The notes below the pieces were generated by a model. It searched no databases, was not told the DNA's origin, and was given only the letters and a program-made list of their open reading frames with translations. A stretch of 34,666 bases of DNA from Phycisphaerales bacterium (GTDB lineage: Bacteria > Planctomycetota > Phycisphaerae > Phycisphaerales > UBA1924): the NCBI GenBank assembly GCA_022072615.1, contig JAJVHS010000034.1, positions 1 through 34,666 of the forward strand, given 5' to 3'. Shown one piece after another: positions 25,112-32,473 of this stretch. Both the position numbers and the translations under genes were made by a program. The first letter of the stretch is position 1, and each line of letters starts with the position of its first letter.

Positions 25112-25129
25112 CCTGAATCCATGTTCAGG
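25112..25129 (+). repeat. Inverted repeat holding the start codon of the next gene in its loop
   Basis: CCTGAA (25112-25117) and TTCAGG (25124-25129) are perfect arms around a six-base loop, TCCATG, which ends in the first ATG (25121-25123) of the downstream frame. A second small hairpin (GGAGCC / GGCTCC, about 25089-25107) precedes it. Together they could slow or gate translation. A second ATG lies at 25142. Confidence 0.4.
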
Positions 25130-26731
25130 ATCGACGATGCCATGAAACCACCGACCTCGCACCACCACCCCGCCAACACCCCGCGTCACGCCGACCACGA
25201 TCTCGACCCGCAGTGGTCCGATCCGGTGCTCGCGACCGTCGGCCCGGGCACGGCGGCGCGGACCGCGTTCTCCTGGGACGATGACTTCACGCCCGACGCC
25301 GAGGCGATCACCGACTTGTTCCTCGGTTCGCCGGCCGTCAAAGACGCTCCGCAAGAGGCGGCTGGCGCCCCCATCGGCGACTTCGACGCCCCGACCGCCG
25401 CGAGCCCCGCGCCGCCCCGCATCGACGCGTTGATCGTCGGCCACCTCCCGGTGCTCGGGGTCGCCTGGACCAGTGGCTTTGCCGGCTTTCACGCCGCCCA
25501 ATCCCGCACCCCGATCGCGCTCATCAAGCACCGAGCAGGGCATGTCTCCATCGATCTCTTCGGTGCGTCCCCTCGTCAGCATCCGTCGACCGCGTCCCAT
25601 TCGCTCGAGAACGCCATCGCCGAAGCCCGCCGGGCCAACGCCCGGTGGCTGATCTGCTCGGACGCCGCGGGCGAAGCCGACCTCATCACCGCGTGCTCGC
25701 CCACCGGCATCACCGTTCTGACCGCCGCCGACGATCCCGCCGTCCTCAGCGCCTACCAGGCGATCAAGGGCTTCCTCGAAGCACGAGCAGTCAGCCACGC
25801 CGACGACCAGATCGAGCTCACGATCGCCTTCGCCGCTTCTCCTCCCGAGAAATCCAAGGCGGCGGGCGAGAAGATCCGCTCCGCGGTCCGCAGCTTCCTC
25901 GGGCACGAGATCAACATCGAGGTCTGCCCGCAGCGGATCGAACCCCCCAGGTCAACCAACCTGTACTCGGGCATCTGCGACCTGTCGCCCGGGCACCTCG
26001 CGACCCTCATCAGGAGCCCCGATCTCGCCGATTCCGCGCCTGGGTCCACCGGACCCTCCCGCCCGGACCGTTCCCACGTCCGAGCCGCGATCCGCGACAT
26101 CCTCTCTGAATCGCGCCGGTCATCCCGTCCGGCCCAACGCGACCCCAAGCCCGATCAGGTCCACGAACCGCGGCCCGCACTTGAACCATCACCGGCCACC
26201 GGCGACCAGGCCGCCCACGCAGCGCCGGTGGAGACGGTCGCTCCCGAGGCGCGCGCGGAGACCACCGCTGTTCCCGCTGCGCCGCACATGAGACCCGACG
26301 CGCACGCGCGGCCCATCGCGGACCCGATACCCGCGGCGAGCGCGCCATCGCCGGCCCACATCTCCGCGGCGTTCCCGGGCACGCGGCAGTTTCTCTCGCT
26401 GTTCATCGAGGGACTGCGTCCGCTCGACCTTGCCTGCCCGTACGCGCCGGGCATCGAACTGGCGCTCGGCCCGGCCGGTGACCTTCACCTGGTCGCGACC
26501 ACCGCCGCCTTGCCCGGCTTGACCCGAGCCGCCGCCTGGGCCCGGGCGCACGCAGCGCTCCTCCGAGCCGCCGTCCCCACCGCCGTGTCCGCGCTCCCGC
26601 CGACGTGTCACGTCATCGACGAGGACGCCACCGCGCTGCGACCCCTAATCGAGTCCGACATCCGCGTGCACCTGCTCGTCCGCGGGCACACCGGCGGCGC
26701 GCCATTCGCCGTTGCTCGGCCGCTGAACTGA
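25121..26731 (+). CDS. Degenerate ParA/MinD-like protein lacking the Walker A motif
   Basis: The protein has 536 residues and no confident family name. Residues 1-100 are disordered-looking. Residues 101-290 read like a MinD/ParA fold: a first strand IDALIVGHLPVLGVAW where the P-loop should be (no GKT), a second strand PIALIKH, WLICSDAAGEADL in the place of the Walker B region, and ITVLTAADDPAVLSAYQAIKGFL, which mirrors the segment of MinD proteins after the ATP site. Residues 300-400 are a Pro/Ala/Glu-rich linker, and 410-536 form a separate compact domain starting near FPGTRQFLSLFIEGLRPLDL. It directly follows the ParA-glycogen-binding gene on the same strand (91 bases apart), so it probably partners it, perhaps as a non-hydrolysing subunit. 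The start could also be the ATG at 25142. No signal peptide or membrane segment was seen. Confidence 0.7.
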   Translation: MFRIDDAMKPPTSHHHPANTPRHADHDLDPQWSDPVLATVGPGTAARTAFSWDDDFTPDAEAITDLFLGSPAVKDAPQEAAGAPIGDFDAPTAASPAPPRIDALIVGHLPVLGVAWTSGFAGFHAAQSRTPIALIKHRAGHVSIDLFGASPRQHPSTASHSLENAIAEARRANARWLICSDAAGEADLITACSPTGITVLTAADDPAVLSAYQAIKGFLEARAVSHADDQIELTIAFAASPPEKSKAAGEKIRSAVRSFLGHEINIEVCPQRIEPPRSTNLYSGICDLSPGHLATLIRSPDLADSAPGSTGPSRPDRSHVRAAIRDILSESRRSSRPAQRDPKPDQVHEPRPALEPSPATGDQAAHAAPVETVAPEARAETTAVPAAPHMRPDAHARPIADPIPAASAPSPAHISAAFPGTRQFLSLFIEGLRPLDLACPYAPGIELALGPAGDLHLVATTAALPGLTRAAAWARAHAALLRAAVPTAVSALPPTCHVIDEDATALRPLIESDIRVHLLVRGHTGGAPFAVARPLN

Positions 26732-26803
26732 TCGCCACCGACTAACGCCGCAACAACCACCAATCGAGTTGCGATTCGACCGCCATCTTGGGACGATGAT
26801 CAC

Positions 26804-27868
26804 ATGTGCCGCATTGCTGCCATGATGATCGGTCTTCTCTTTGTTACCTTCTGGCCGCAGTTGTTGAGTACAAGCATCGGCAAGACCGCTTCGTTCTCAA
26901 CTCAGCCAGAAGATGCCGCGCCCCAAGAACTTGCACGTGAAGCGATACCTGAACCGACCCTACGAGCAATCATCTGCGCGTTGCCTCCGGAAGTTGAGGG
27001 TGTTCTCGCAGTCGATTCTCGGGAGCTCTCAGCGAAGCAATCTCCGCTCGTCCCGTTTATGGAGCTGCAGCGCCCCCTCGACCGTACAACGGGGTCTCCA
27101 GCCCTCAAAGCACTTGAAGAGCGTCTCGCCGGCGCCAAGACTCGTTTCAGGGTCGTTGCGGGTGCGAGGTTCCAGCGGCCGTCGACGCTCGGTGTCGGAC
27201 GATTCGACCGGATGTTCATCGCGAGGTTCGACCATTCGGTCGACAACGTCCGACTGGATTGCAGCGAAGGCATCATCGAGGGCTTTGCCAGGGTTGAGGA
27301 CACGCCTCATAGCGTCTTCAAGACGAGCCGCTCGCTCACTCCCCCTGAGATGAAGGATCCGAGTTCGGCGGAGGCGGTTGACGAGTTTGTCGCATTCCCG
27401 GACGATCATTCAGTCGTCATCGCCGGGAGTCTCCCGATGTTGATAGGACTCCTGGAGCGTTGGAATCGAACTGACAATCCCATGCCGTCGCAGTGGGGCG
27501 AAGTGACTGGCGGGCTGGACTTTCGTGCCCCGGTTTTCGTGCTTCGCCGCTACGATCCCGAGAACAGGCTGGACACCAATTCGCCCCACGCCAAAGGCTG
27601 GTTCGGAACCGGCACCGCGGATATCTCGCAGGTCTCGGTGACGATTTCGGCTGAGGCGGAACCGGTCCTGGAACTTCGAGCCCAGACTCGGGAAGGCGAC
27701 GCGGCTGAGCGGTGGCTTCGGTCCACGGTCGGCTTTATGAATGCCGACGGCGTCTCCTACGTCCATACAAGAGACGAAGTGCGAGCGAAAGCGACCATTC
27801 CGCCCACCTTGGCCGGCGAGGCGGTGCTCGTGCTCATCGCGTTCAGCGGCCCAAATTTCGCGATCTAG
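26804..27868 (+). CDS. Secreted protein of unknown function, AT-richer than its neighbours
   Basis: The protein has 354 residues. The N-terminus MCRIAAMMIGLLFVTFWPQLLSTSIG looks like a signal peptide or a single membrane anchor. The rest resembles proteins with alternating beta strands and helices (for example FRVVAGARF, FIARFDHSV, DDHSVVIAGSLPMLIGLL, VSVTISAEAEPVLELRAQT). No known catalytic motif was recognised. I cannot name the family. The ATG at 26804 is the longest start; ATG at 26822 or 26825 (MMIGLLFV) would give a shorter signal peptide. Base composition is lower in GC than around it (line 27001-27060 has about 33 G or C in 60), with more mixed third codon positions, so it may be a more recent arrival or a weakly expressed gene. 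It stands 72 bases after the ParA-partner gene. Confidence 0.65.
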   Translation: MCRIAAMMIGLLFVTFWPQLLSTSIGKTASFSTQPEDAAPQELAREAIPEPTLRAIICALPPEVEGVLAVDSRELSAKQSPLVPFMELQRPLDRTTGSPALKALEERLAGAKTRFRVVAGARFQRPSTLGVGRFDRMFIARFDHSVDNVRLDCSEGIIEGFARVEDTPHSVFKTSRSLTPPEMKDPSSAEAVDEFVAFPDDHSVVIAGSLPMLIGLLERWNRTDNPMPSQWGEVTGGLDFRAPVFVLRRYDPENRLDTNSPHAKGWFGTGTADISQVSVTISAEAEPVLELRAQTREGDAAERWLRSTVGFMNADGVSYVHTRDEVRAKATIPPTLAGEAVLVLIAFSGPNFAI

Positions 27869-27953
27869 TCCAAACTGATTTGACTGAATCGCCCGCCCTC
27901 CCCGGTCCGCTTCGCACACCCGCCGCGGCCTCTTCGACGTATGCTGGTGGGTG

Positions 27954-28496
27954 ATGGTTCCCGGGCCGCACAGCCGCACTCAAGGTCGGGGCATCGCGCG
28001 CGACGCCGCCGGGAAACCGGTCACGATCATGGACCCCGGCGTCGACTGGCTGCTCGGCAGCAACGACCGCATTGAACGCGAAACGCTCGACGCGATCATG
28101 GCGGATCTGGGCGTCGCCGATCGTTCGGCGCGACGCGTCATCCTCACCGGCCTGGGGACGCTCGCCGTGCTCATCGTCCTTGCGATCGCGGGCATCGCCA
28201 TCGACATCGCGATCGAAGGACAAGCTGCCTGGAACGACCTCGTGAAGTCGCTGGCGTTCACCGGGCCCGCCGTCCTGCTGATGCTCGCGGCGGGCGTGGC
28301 CGCGCCGCTGGTCGTCGCTCGCAGAGCACGCCTGAAAGGCACTCGCGCCGCGCTGCTCCGCCACGGCCGCTGCCCGCACTGCGGATACGGCATCGCCGGC
28401 GTACCTGTCGATGCTGGTACCGGGCACACGATCTGCCCCGAATGCTCGTCAGCGTGGCACGTCACGCCACCGGGTGTTCCACCGACGTACGAATGA
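27954..28496 (+). CDS. Membrane protein with two TM helices and a C-terminal zinc ribbon
   Basis: The protein has 180 residues. Two hydrophobic stretches (ILTGLGTLAVLIVLAIAGIA, then LAFTGPAVLLMLAAGVAAPL) span about residues 62-85 and 101-122. A short basic loop leads to CPHCGYGIAGVP and, 20 residues on, ICPECSSAW, a CxxC...CxxC zinc ribbon of a style common in planctomycete membrane proteins. The helices should place the ribbon at the membrane surface, probably on the cytoplasmic side. GTG at 27951 and ATG at 27954 are adjacent; ATG at 28029 (MDPGVDWLLGSN) is a plausible shorter start. The stop codon overlaps an ATG of the following peptidase gene (ATGA at 28493-28496), suggesting coupling. 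Function unknown. Confidence 0.68.
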   Translation: MVPGPHSRTQGRGIARDAAGKPVTIMDPGVDWLLGSNDRIERETLDAIMADLGVADRSARRVILTGLGTLAVLIVLAIAGIAIDIAIEGQAAWNDLVKSLAFTGPAVLLMLAAGVAAPLVVARRARLKGTRAALLRHGRCPHCGYGIAGVPVDAGTGHTICPECSSAWHVTPPGVPPTYE

Positions 28497-30385
28497 TCTC
28501 TAAACTGCTTGCTGGGCGGCGGGCGATGACCGACAATCGGAGCATGCGGTACACGGCGCTGTATCACGTGCTGGTCGTCGTCATGGCCGGGTTGCTGCCG
28601 GCGATGATGACCGGGTGTTCGTCGGCGCCGGCCGCGAATGAACCGTCGGTCGGTTACACGCTGACGTGCGACCGCGACAGCTCGCCGCCGGCGTGGCGTG
28701 TTGAGATCGAGGCCCGTGGTCTTGACGCATCCGCAAGGGAATTGTCGCTGCGGCTTGAGGACTTCGGGTCATGGACAGAGCTTGCCGACTACTACCTGAC
28801 GAGCTTCGACTGTTCGCTTCCGAGCTCAGTCGACCCTTCCGATGCGTCGCGGCGTGTTCTCGAGGTTCCGCCGGGGTGGGACGGGGCATTCACTGCTCGG
28901 TACACGCTGCATCCGGCGGCGACAGGGTCGGCCGTGCAACGTTCTCACGGCCTGCTACCGGTGCTGACCTCGACGTACTCGTACGGGTGCACGTCGAACA
29001 CGCTGATGGTCGTGACGGTGGACGGTCGGGACCTGGTCGATCGGCGGCGGGTCGCGGTGCGCTGTCCGCCGGACTGGACCGTTTTTTCCGGGTGGGCCGG
29101 GGAAACGCCGTCGCCGCACTGCTTCGAGATGGATCACGCGGACCGCAACGGCCTGATCGCGATGGGGGCGTTCACGGCCCGGGCGCGGCGGGAAAAGGAT
29201 GGCACACTGGTGGAAGTCCGGCAGTTCGGAACGGGGCTGCTGATGGCCGACGAGACGCTGGACTGGATATGCACGCTCGTGCCGAGGATGTCCGAGAGCA
29301 ACCGGGCGCGCCCCGCGGCGATCAGGGTCTTTCTCAACGACTCGCCGGGCGGCGGGATGATGACCGACCGCGGGCTTGTCATCGGGGTCGGCAGCGACTG
29401 GACCGACGAGCAGGCGAGATCACCGTACACGCGGCAGATCGTGGCGCACGAGTTGTTTCACCTGTGGCTGGGCGGGATGATCCGCCCGGACGAACGGTAC
29501 GTGTGGTTCACGGAGGGGTTTACCGATTATCTTTCGCTGAGGCACGCGGCGGCGGCGGGGATCGTCCCGCACGATTGGTTCGTTCGCCGGCTGGTCGAAC
29601 TGAACACGCGGGCGTTGAAATCGTCGCTGGGAACGGTCTCGTTTGTCGACCCGGCGGTGCAGTGGCGCGACGGCGACGGTCCCAACGAGACCATGGCGTA
29701 CGCGGGCGGACATCTGCTGGCGTTTCTGATCGACGTCGAATTGATCGATCGCGGCCATCCGTGGGGACTGGACAAGCTGATCGCGGACCTGATCGATCGA
29801 CCGGTGAAATCGTGTACGGTGGATGATCTGAGGTCGTGGCTTGAATCGCACGGCGCGGCGGACTTGTACGACTCGTATATTGCGGGCACGACCATGCCCG
29901 ATGTGCCGGGGCTGCTCCAGAAGATCGGCGCTCGCCCGGACACCGTCGCCGCGCCGGTGGCGTACCTGGGGGTAAAGACCGACCCGGCCCGCGTGTCAAC
30001 ACCATTTCGTCCTCTGCGGATCGTGGATGTTGACCCCGCGGGACCAGCGGCCGCGGCGGGCGCACAGGTTGACGATCTCATCACGGGCTGGTGGCCCGCT
30101 CGGAGCGACGGCGTCGGGGTAAGACCCGAGCGAGAGTCAGCGTTTGGCTTCGGGATGCGCGAGATCATGCCGGGCTACGAGGGCACATATTTCAACGTGA
30201 TGCGGGACGGCGCGGAGGTGAAGATCAGTGTCACGCCCCAAGCCGTTGACGACGGGTTCTTTCCAAGCTTTTCAGCGACGCCGCGGGTAGACGCTTTTCT
30301 GTCAAGGCCAGCGTCGATCGTGCGATCGCAGGGGTCGTCGTCGAGCGACGTCGGCGCCCACGGAGCGCATCCCGGCCCGCGGTGA
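28493..30385 (+). CDS. M61-like lipoprotein metallopeptidase with a PDZ domain
   Basis: The protein has 630 residues from the ATG at 28493, which overlaps the upstream stop as ATGA. ATG at 28544 (MRYTALYHVLVVVMAGLLP) gives a more standard lipoprotein signal ending in MTGC, so the mature protein is probably lipid-anchored. The gluzincin site is complete: HELFH at 319-323 and WFTEGFTDYLS with E341 as third ligand, the HExxH-17-E spacing of M1/M61 peptidases. An N-terminal beta domain (about 50-230) precedes it. Near 490-585 a PDZ-like segment (PLRIVDVDPAGPAAAAGAQV, DDLITGWW) follows the catalytic domain, the order seen in M61 glycyl aminopeptidases. The substrate is unknown. It probably acts on extracytoplasmic peptides. 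It is likely co-expressed with the zinc-ribbon membrane protein before it. Confidence 0.85.
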   Translation: MISKLLAGRRAMTDNRSMRYTALYHVLVVVMAGLLPAMMTGCSSAPAANEPSVGYTLTCDRDSSPPAWRVEIEARGLDASARELSLRLEDFGSWTELADYYLTSFDCSLPSSVDPSDASRRVLEVPPGWDGAFTARYTLHPAATGSAVQRSHGLLPVLTSTYSYGCTSNTLMVVTVDGRDLVDRRRVAVRCPPDWTVFSGWAGETPSPHCFEMDHADRNGLIAMGAFTARARREKDGTLVEVRQFGTGLLMADETLDWICTLVPRMSESNRARPAAIRVFLNDSPGGGMMTDRGLVIGVGSDWTDEQARSPYTRQIVAHELFHLWLGGMIRPDERYVWFTEGFTDYLSLRHAAAAGIVPHDWFVRRLVELNTRALKSSLGTVSFVDPAVQWRDGDGPNETMAYAGGHLLAFLIDVELIDRGHPWGLDKLIADLIDRPVKSCTVDDLRSWLESHGAADLYDSYIAGTTMPDVPGLLQKIGARPDTVAAPVAYLGVKTDPARVSTPFRPLRIVDVDPAGPAAAAGAQVDDLITGWWPARSDGVGVRPERESAFGFGMREIMPGYEGTYFNVMRDGAEVKISVTPQAVDDGFFPSFSATPRVDAFLSRPASIVRSQGSSSSDVGAHGAHPGPR

Positions 30386-30494
30386 CTGCGCTCCACCACA
30401 GCATCTCGCCCCATTCCACGTGCGCGCACGAGTGCGACCTCACCCAGTGTTGTGGATTGCACCATCACGTCCGCACAAATCCGGCACCGCGCGG

Positions 30495-30528
30495 TAGGAT
30501 CGCCCCCGCCTTGCACACAAGCTTGTGT
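30495..30528 (+). promoter_or_regulatory. Possible promoter with a 14-bp palindromic operator before the HTH gene
   Basis: ACACAAGCTTGTGT (30515-30528) is a perfect 14-bp palindrome, 24 bases before the ATG of a helix-turn-helix protein. TAGGAT at 30495-30500 could be a -10, which would put the first transcribed base near 30507 and the palindrome just after it, where a bound repressor would block transcription. The -35 is poor (CGCACA). Autoregulation is inferred. A GGAGGGG at about 30535-30541 follows. Confidence 0.4.
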
Positions 30529-30551
30529 CCTGCCGGAGGGGAAACGACACG

Positions 30552-31073
30552 ATGCACGACCGACTCCTCGCCGCCGTGGGCGAACGCACCTACAGGCACG
30601 TCGGCGAGCTCACCAACACCCATCCCGAGACCGTCCGCCGCTACCTCCAGGGCCAGTCACCGAGCGTCGAGTTTGTCGCCGCGCTCTCAGAAGCCCTTGG
30701 AATCAACGCCGATTGGCTCATCACCGGCCGCGGGCCGATGAAGACCGATCAGCTCAAGGCCCACGCGCTCGCCACCGCCGATACGTCCGAGCTCATGCAC
30801 GCCATGGCCGAGACCATCGACCGGCTCGTCGACCGCATGCAGCGCGTCGAGGTCTACATGCAGACGCTCGAGGCTCGCGTCCGTGGACAGCAGCACGACG
30901 ACTCTCGACCAAACCCGGCCGTGTCGGTATCATCGCCGCCGAGGTTCGCCGACCCGATCGTCGTCAGGCCCGGCGGGGTGGAAGGCACGAAGCAGCACGG
31001 CATCAGCACGCCTCGCCGATCGGCGGGCGATGCGGGGCGCACGTCCGGCGCCGGCCCGGGGGGAGAGGGATGA
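30552..31073 (+). CDS. Small helix-turn-helix regulator with a coiled coil
   Basis: The protein has 173 residues. Residues 12-58 form a lambda-repressor/XRE-like HTH: RHVGELTNTHPETVRRYLQG as helices 2 and 3, then PSVEFVAALSEALGINADWL, the usual end of such domains, with the ITGRGPM tail common to these repressors. Residues 80-112 (LMHAMAETIDRLVDRMQRVE...) look like a coiled coil for dimer or tetramer formation. The last 60 residues are Pro/Gly/Ser-rich and probably flexible. The start at 30552 follows GGAGGGG at a slightly long spacing. A perfect palindrome lies in front of the gene. The stop overlaps the next start as ATGA (31070-31073). The targets are unknown; no phage genes are nearby. 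Confidence 0.75.
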   Translation: MHDRLLAAVGERTYRHVGELTNTHPETVRRYLQGQSPSVEFVAALSEALGINADWLITGRGPMKTDQLKAHALATADTSELMHAMAETIDRLVDRMQRVEVYMQTLEARVRGQQHDDSRPNPAVSVSSPPRFADPIVVRPGGVEGTKQHGISTPRRSAGDAGRTSGAGPGGEG

Positions 31074-31372
31074 GCAAGCAGAAGGCGACCGACCCGCGCG
31101 GCGCGACCGGCGACGACCCGCCCCGGGCGCTCGTTCCCAACGACCATCTGCGCCTGCTCGTCGAGCTCCTGCAGCCCGCCGGCCCCGAGCTGGCGCGACG
31201 CTGGCTCGCCGCGCTCCTGCTGGTGCACAAGTCCGACCGCGAGGCGGTGGTCCGAGCCGTCGAGCAGCAGCTCTCTCGCCTCTACCCGCTCGACGAGCAC
31301 GACCGCGCGCCCTCGCAATCCGCCGCACTCGAAGTCAAGCCGCCGCGAAAGTCCGGCCGCCTCTCGGCGTAA
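31070..31372 (+). CDS. Small protein coupled to the HTH regulator
   Basis: The protein has 100 residues and no recognised family. The start ATG at 31070 overlaps the stop of the HTH gene (ATGA) and is preceded by a strong GGGAGAGGG, so this frame is translated even though it is short. After a disordered N-terminus, residues 22-70 (VPNDHLRLLVELLQPAGPEL, then ARRWLAALLLVHKSDREAVV) form two or three amphipathic helices, and the C-terminus is basic (PPRKSGRLSA). It may bind the HTH protein or modulate it. No transmembrane helix is likely. Confidence 0.68.
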   Translation: MSKQKATDPRGATGDDPPRALVPNDHLRLLVELLQPAGPELARRWLAALLLVHKSDREAVVRAVEQQLSRLYPLDEHDRAPSQSAALEVKPPRKSGRLSA

Positions 31373-31409
31373 CGGTCCCACGCGGCATTTCCGGGGAGGT
31401 TCGAGGATC

Positions 31410-32423
31410 ATGTTCTTCCTGCTTCAGCCGGCCGCGCCGGCGGATGGCTCGCCGCCGCTCGCCTATCCGCACCCCGTCATCACCGAGGTGCTTTACGCCG
31501 TCCCGACCAAGAACGGCGACGCCAACCGCGACGGCAAGCGCGACACCGCCGCCGACGAGTTCGTCGAGCTCGTCAACCCGCACGACCGGCCCATCAACCT
31601 CAAGGGCTACACGATCGTCGACAGCGGCGAGGGCAAGTCGCGCTTCAAGTTCACCTTCCCCGCCGTCGCGCTCGAGCCCGGCCAGGTCGCCGTCGTCTTC
31701 AACGGCAACGACGCCGCGATCAAGGGCGCCGTCGGGGATTCGACCACCGCCCCGGTCTCCGGCAACGACCTGTTCAGCGGGGCCCTCGTCTTCACGGCCC
31801 GGGTCTCATCGTCCCGAGCCTCCTGGGCCAACAAGAGTGATTACGTCCTGCTCCTGGCTCCCAATGGCGCCGCGCTCGAGTGTGTCTACTGGGGTGACGA
31901 AAAGAAGCCGCCCAGGAACTGCCCGTTGGCCGAGCAGGCCCCGGCCGTCATGCGTGGCAGCGTCCAGCGCGCCCGGGTCATCCCGGACGACGAACCCGAC
32001 GCGACATCCACCCAGCGCGAGGCACCCTCCACCGCCGCCGACACGCCCGCTTCCGCTCCGCCAGGCAAGCCCAAGGACACCGACCCCAAGGCCAAGCCCA
32101 AGCGGGAGACCTACAAGCGAAAGCCGCCGGAAACCCCGCCCGGTACGCCACGCAAGCCGCCGGCCATGACCTTCGCCGCCTTTGAAGCGCACCCGGCCCT
32201 GCCCGCTTCGCTGTTCGGTCGAGCACCCGACGACGAAGAAGGGGACCAAAGCGTACTGTTCAGCCCCGGTGTCTACCCGCTCGATCGGCTCGCCAAGCCG
32301 ACCGGCGAGGAGGACCGCGGCGGGGACCGTGCGACCGACACGACCGTCGGCCGCCCGGCCAAGGACTCGGATTCATCGCCCGCATCTGTCCCGGCGCGAC
32401 CGAACTCCGGCGACCCGCGCTAA
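31410..32423 (+). CDS. Lamin-tail-domain (LTD) protein, probably extracytoplasmic
   Basis: The protein has 337 residues. The start at 31410 has GAGG four to seven bases upstream. A short hydrophobic beginning (MFFLLQPAAPADG) may be a minimal signal. Residues about 22-170 match the lamin-tail fold: HPVITEVLYAVP, DEFVELVNPHDRPINLKGYT, then LEPGQVAVVFNGND and DYVLLLAPNGAALECVYWG. Inside it, NGDANRDGKRDTAADE resembles a calcium-binding D-x-N-x-D-G loop. The remaining residues are Pro/Lys/Thr-rich and disordered, with an acidic stretch near the end. LTDs in bacteria are common on secreted nucleases and surface proteins, but no nuclease motif is present. It lies 37 bases after the small HTH partner gene and 50 before nuoE. 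Confidence 0.72.
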   Translation: MFFLLQPAAPADGSPPLAYPHPVITEVLYAVPTKNGDANRDGKRDTAADEFVELVNPHDRPINLKGYTIVDSGEGKSRFKFTFPAVALEPGQVAVVFNGNDAAIKGAVGDSTTAPVSGNDLFSGALVFTARVSSSRASWANKSDYVLLLAPNGAALECVYWGDEKKPPRNCPLAEQAPAVMRGSVQRARVIPDDEPDATSTQREAPSTAADTPASAPPGKPKDTDPKAKPKRETYKRKPPETPPGTPRKPPAMTFAAFEAHPALPASLFGRAPDDEEGDQSVLFSPGVYPLDRLAKPTGEEDRGGDRATDTTVGRPAKDSDSSPASVPARPNSGDPR

Positions 32424-32473
32424 AGTCGCCTCCCCCCGAGCACGCCGCTCGGCCTTTGCAGAAAGCCCGTCCC

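Noticed and set aside
23569..26731. A plasmid or chromosome partition locus (parAB-parS)
   Set aside because: There is no ParB-type HTH protein and no repeated parS-like sites. The second gene is a degenerate ParA relative, and the ATPase carries a glucan-binding domain instead.
30552..31372. HTH gene plus small coupled gene as a toxin-antitoxin pair
   Set aside because: The small protein has no known toxin motif and the HTH protein is larger and differently built from common antitoxins; kept only as a regulatory module.
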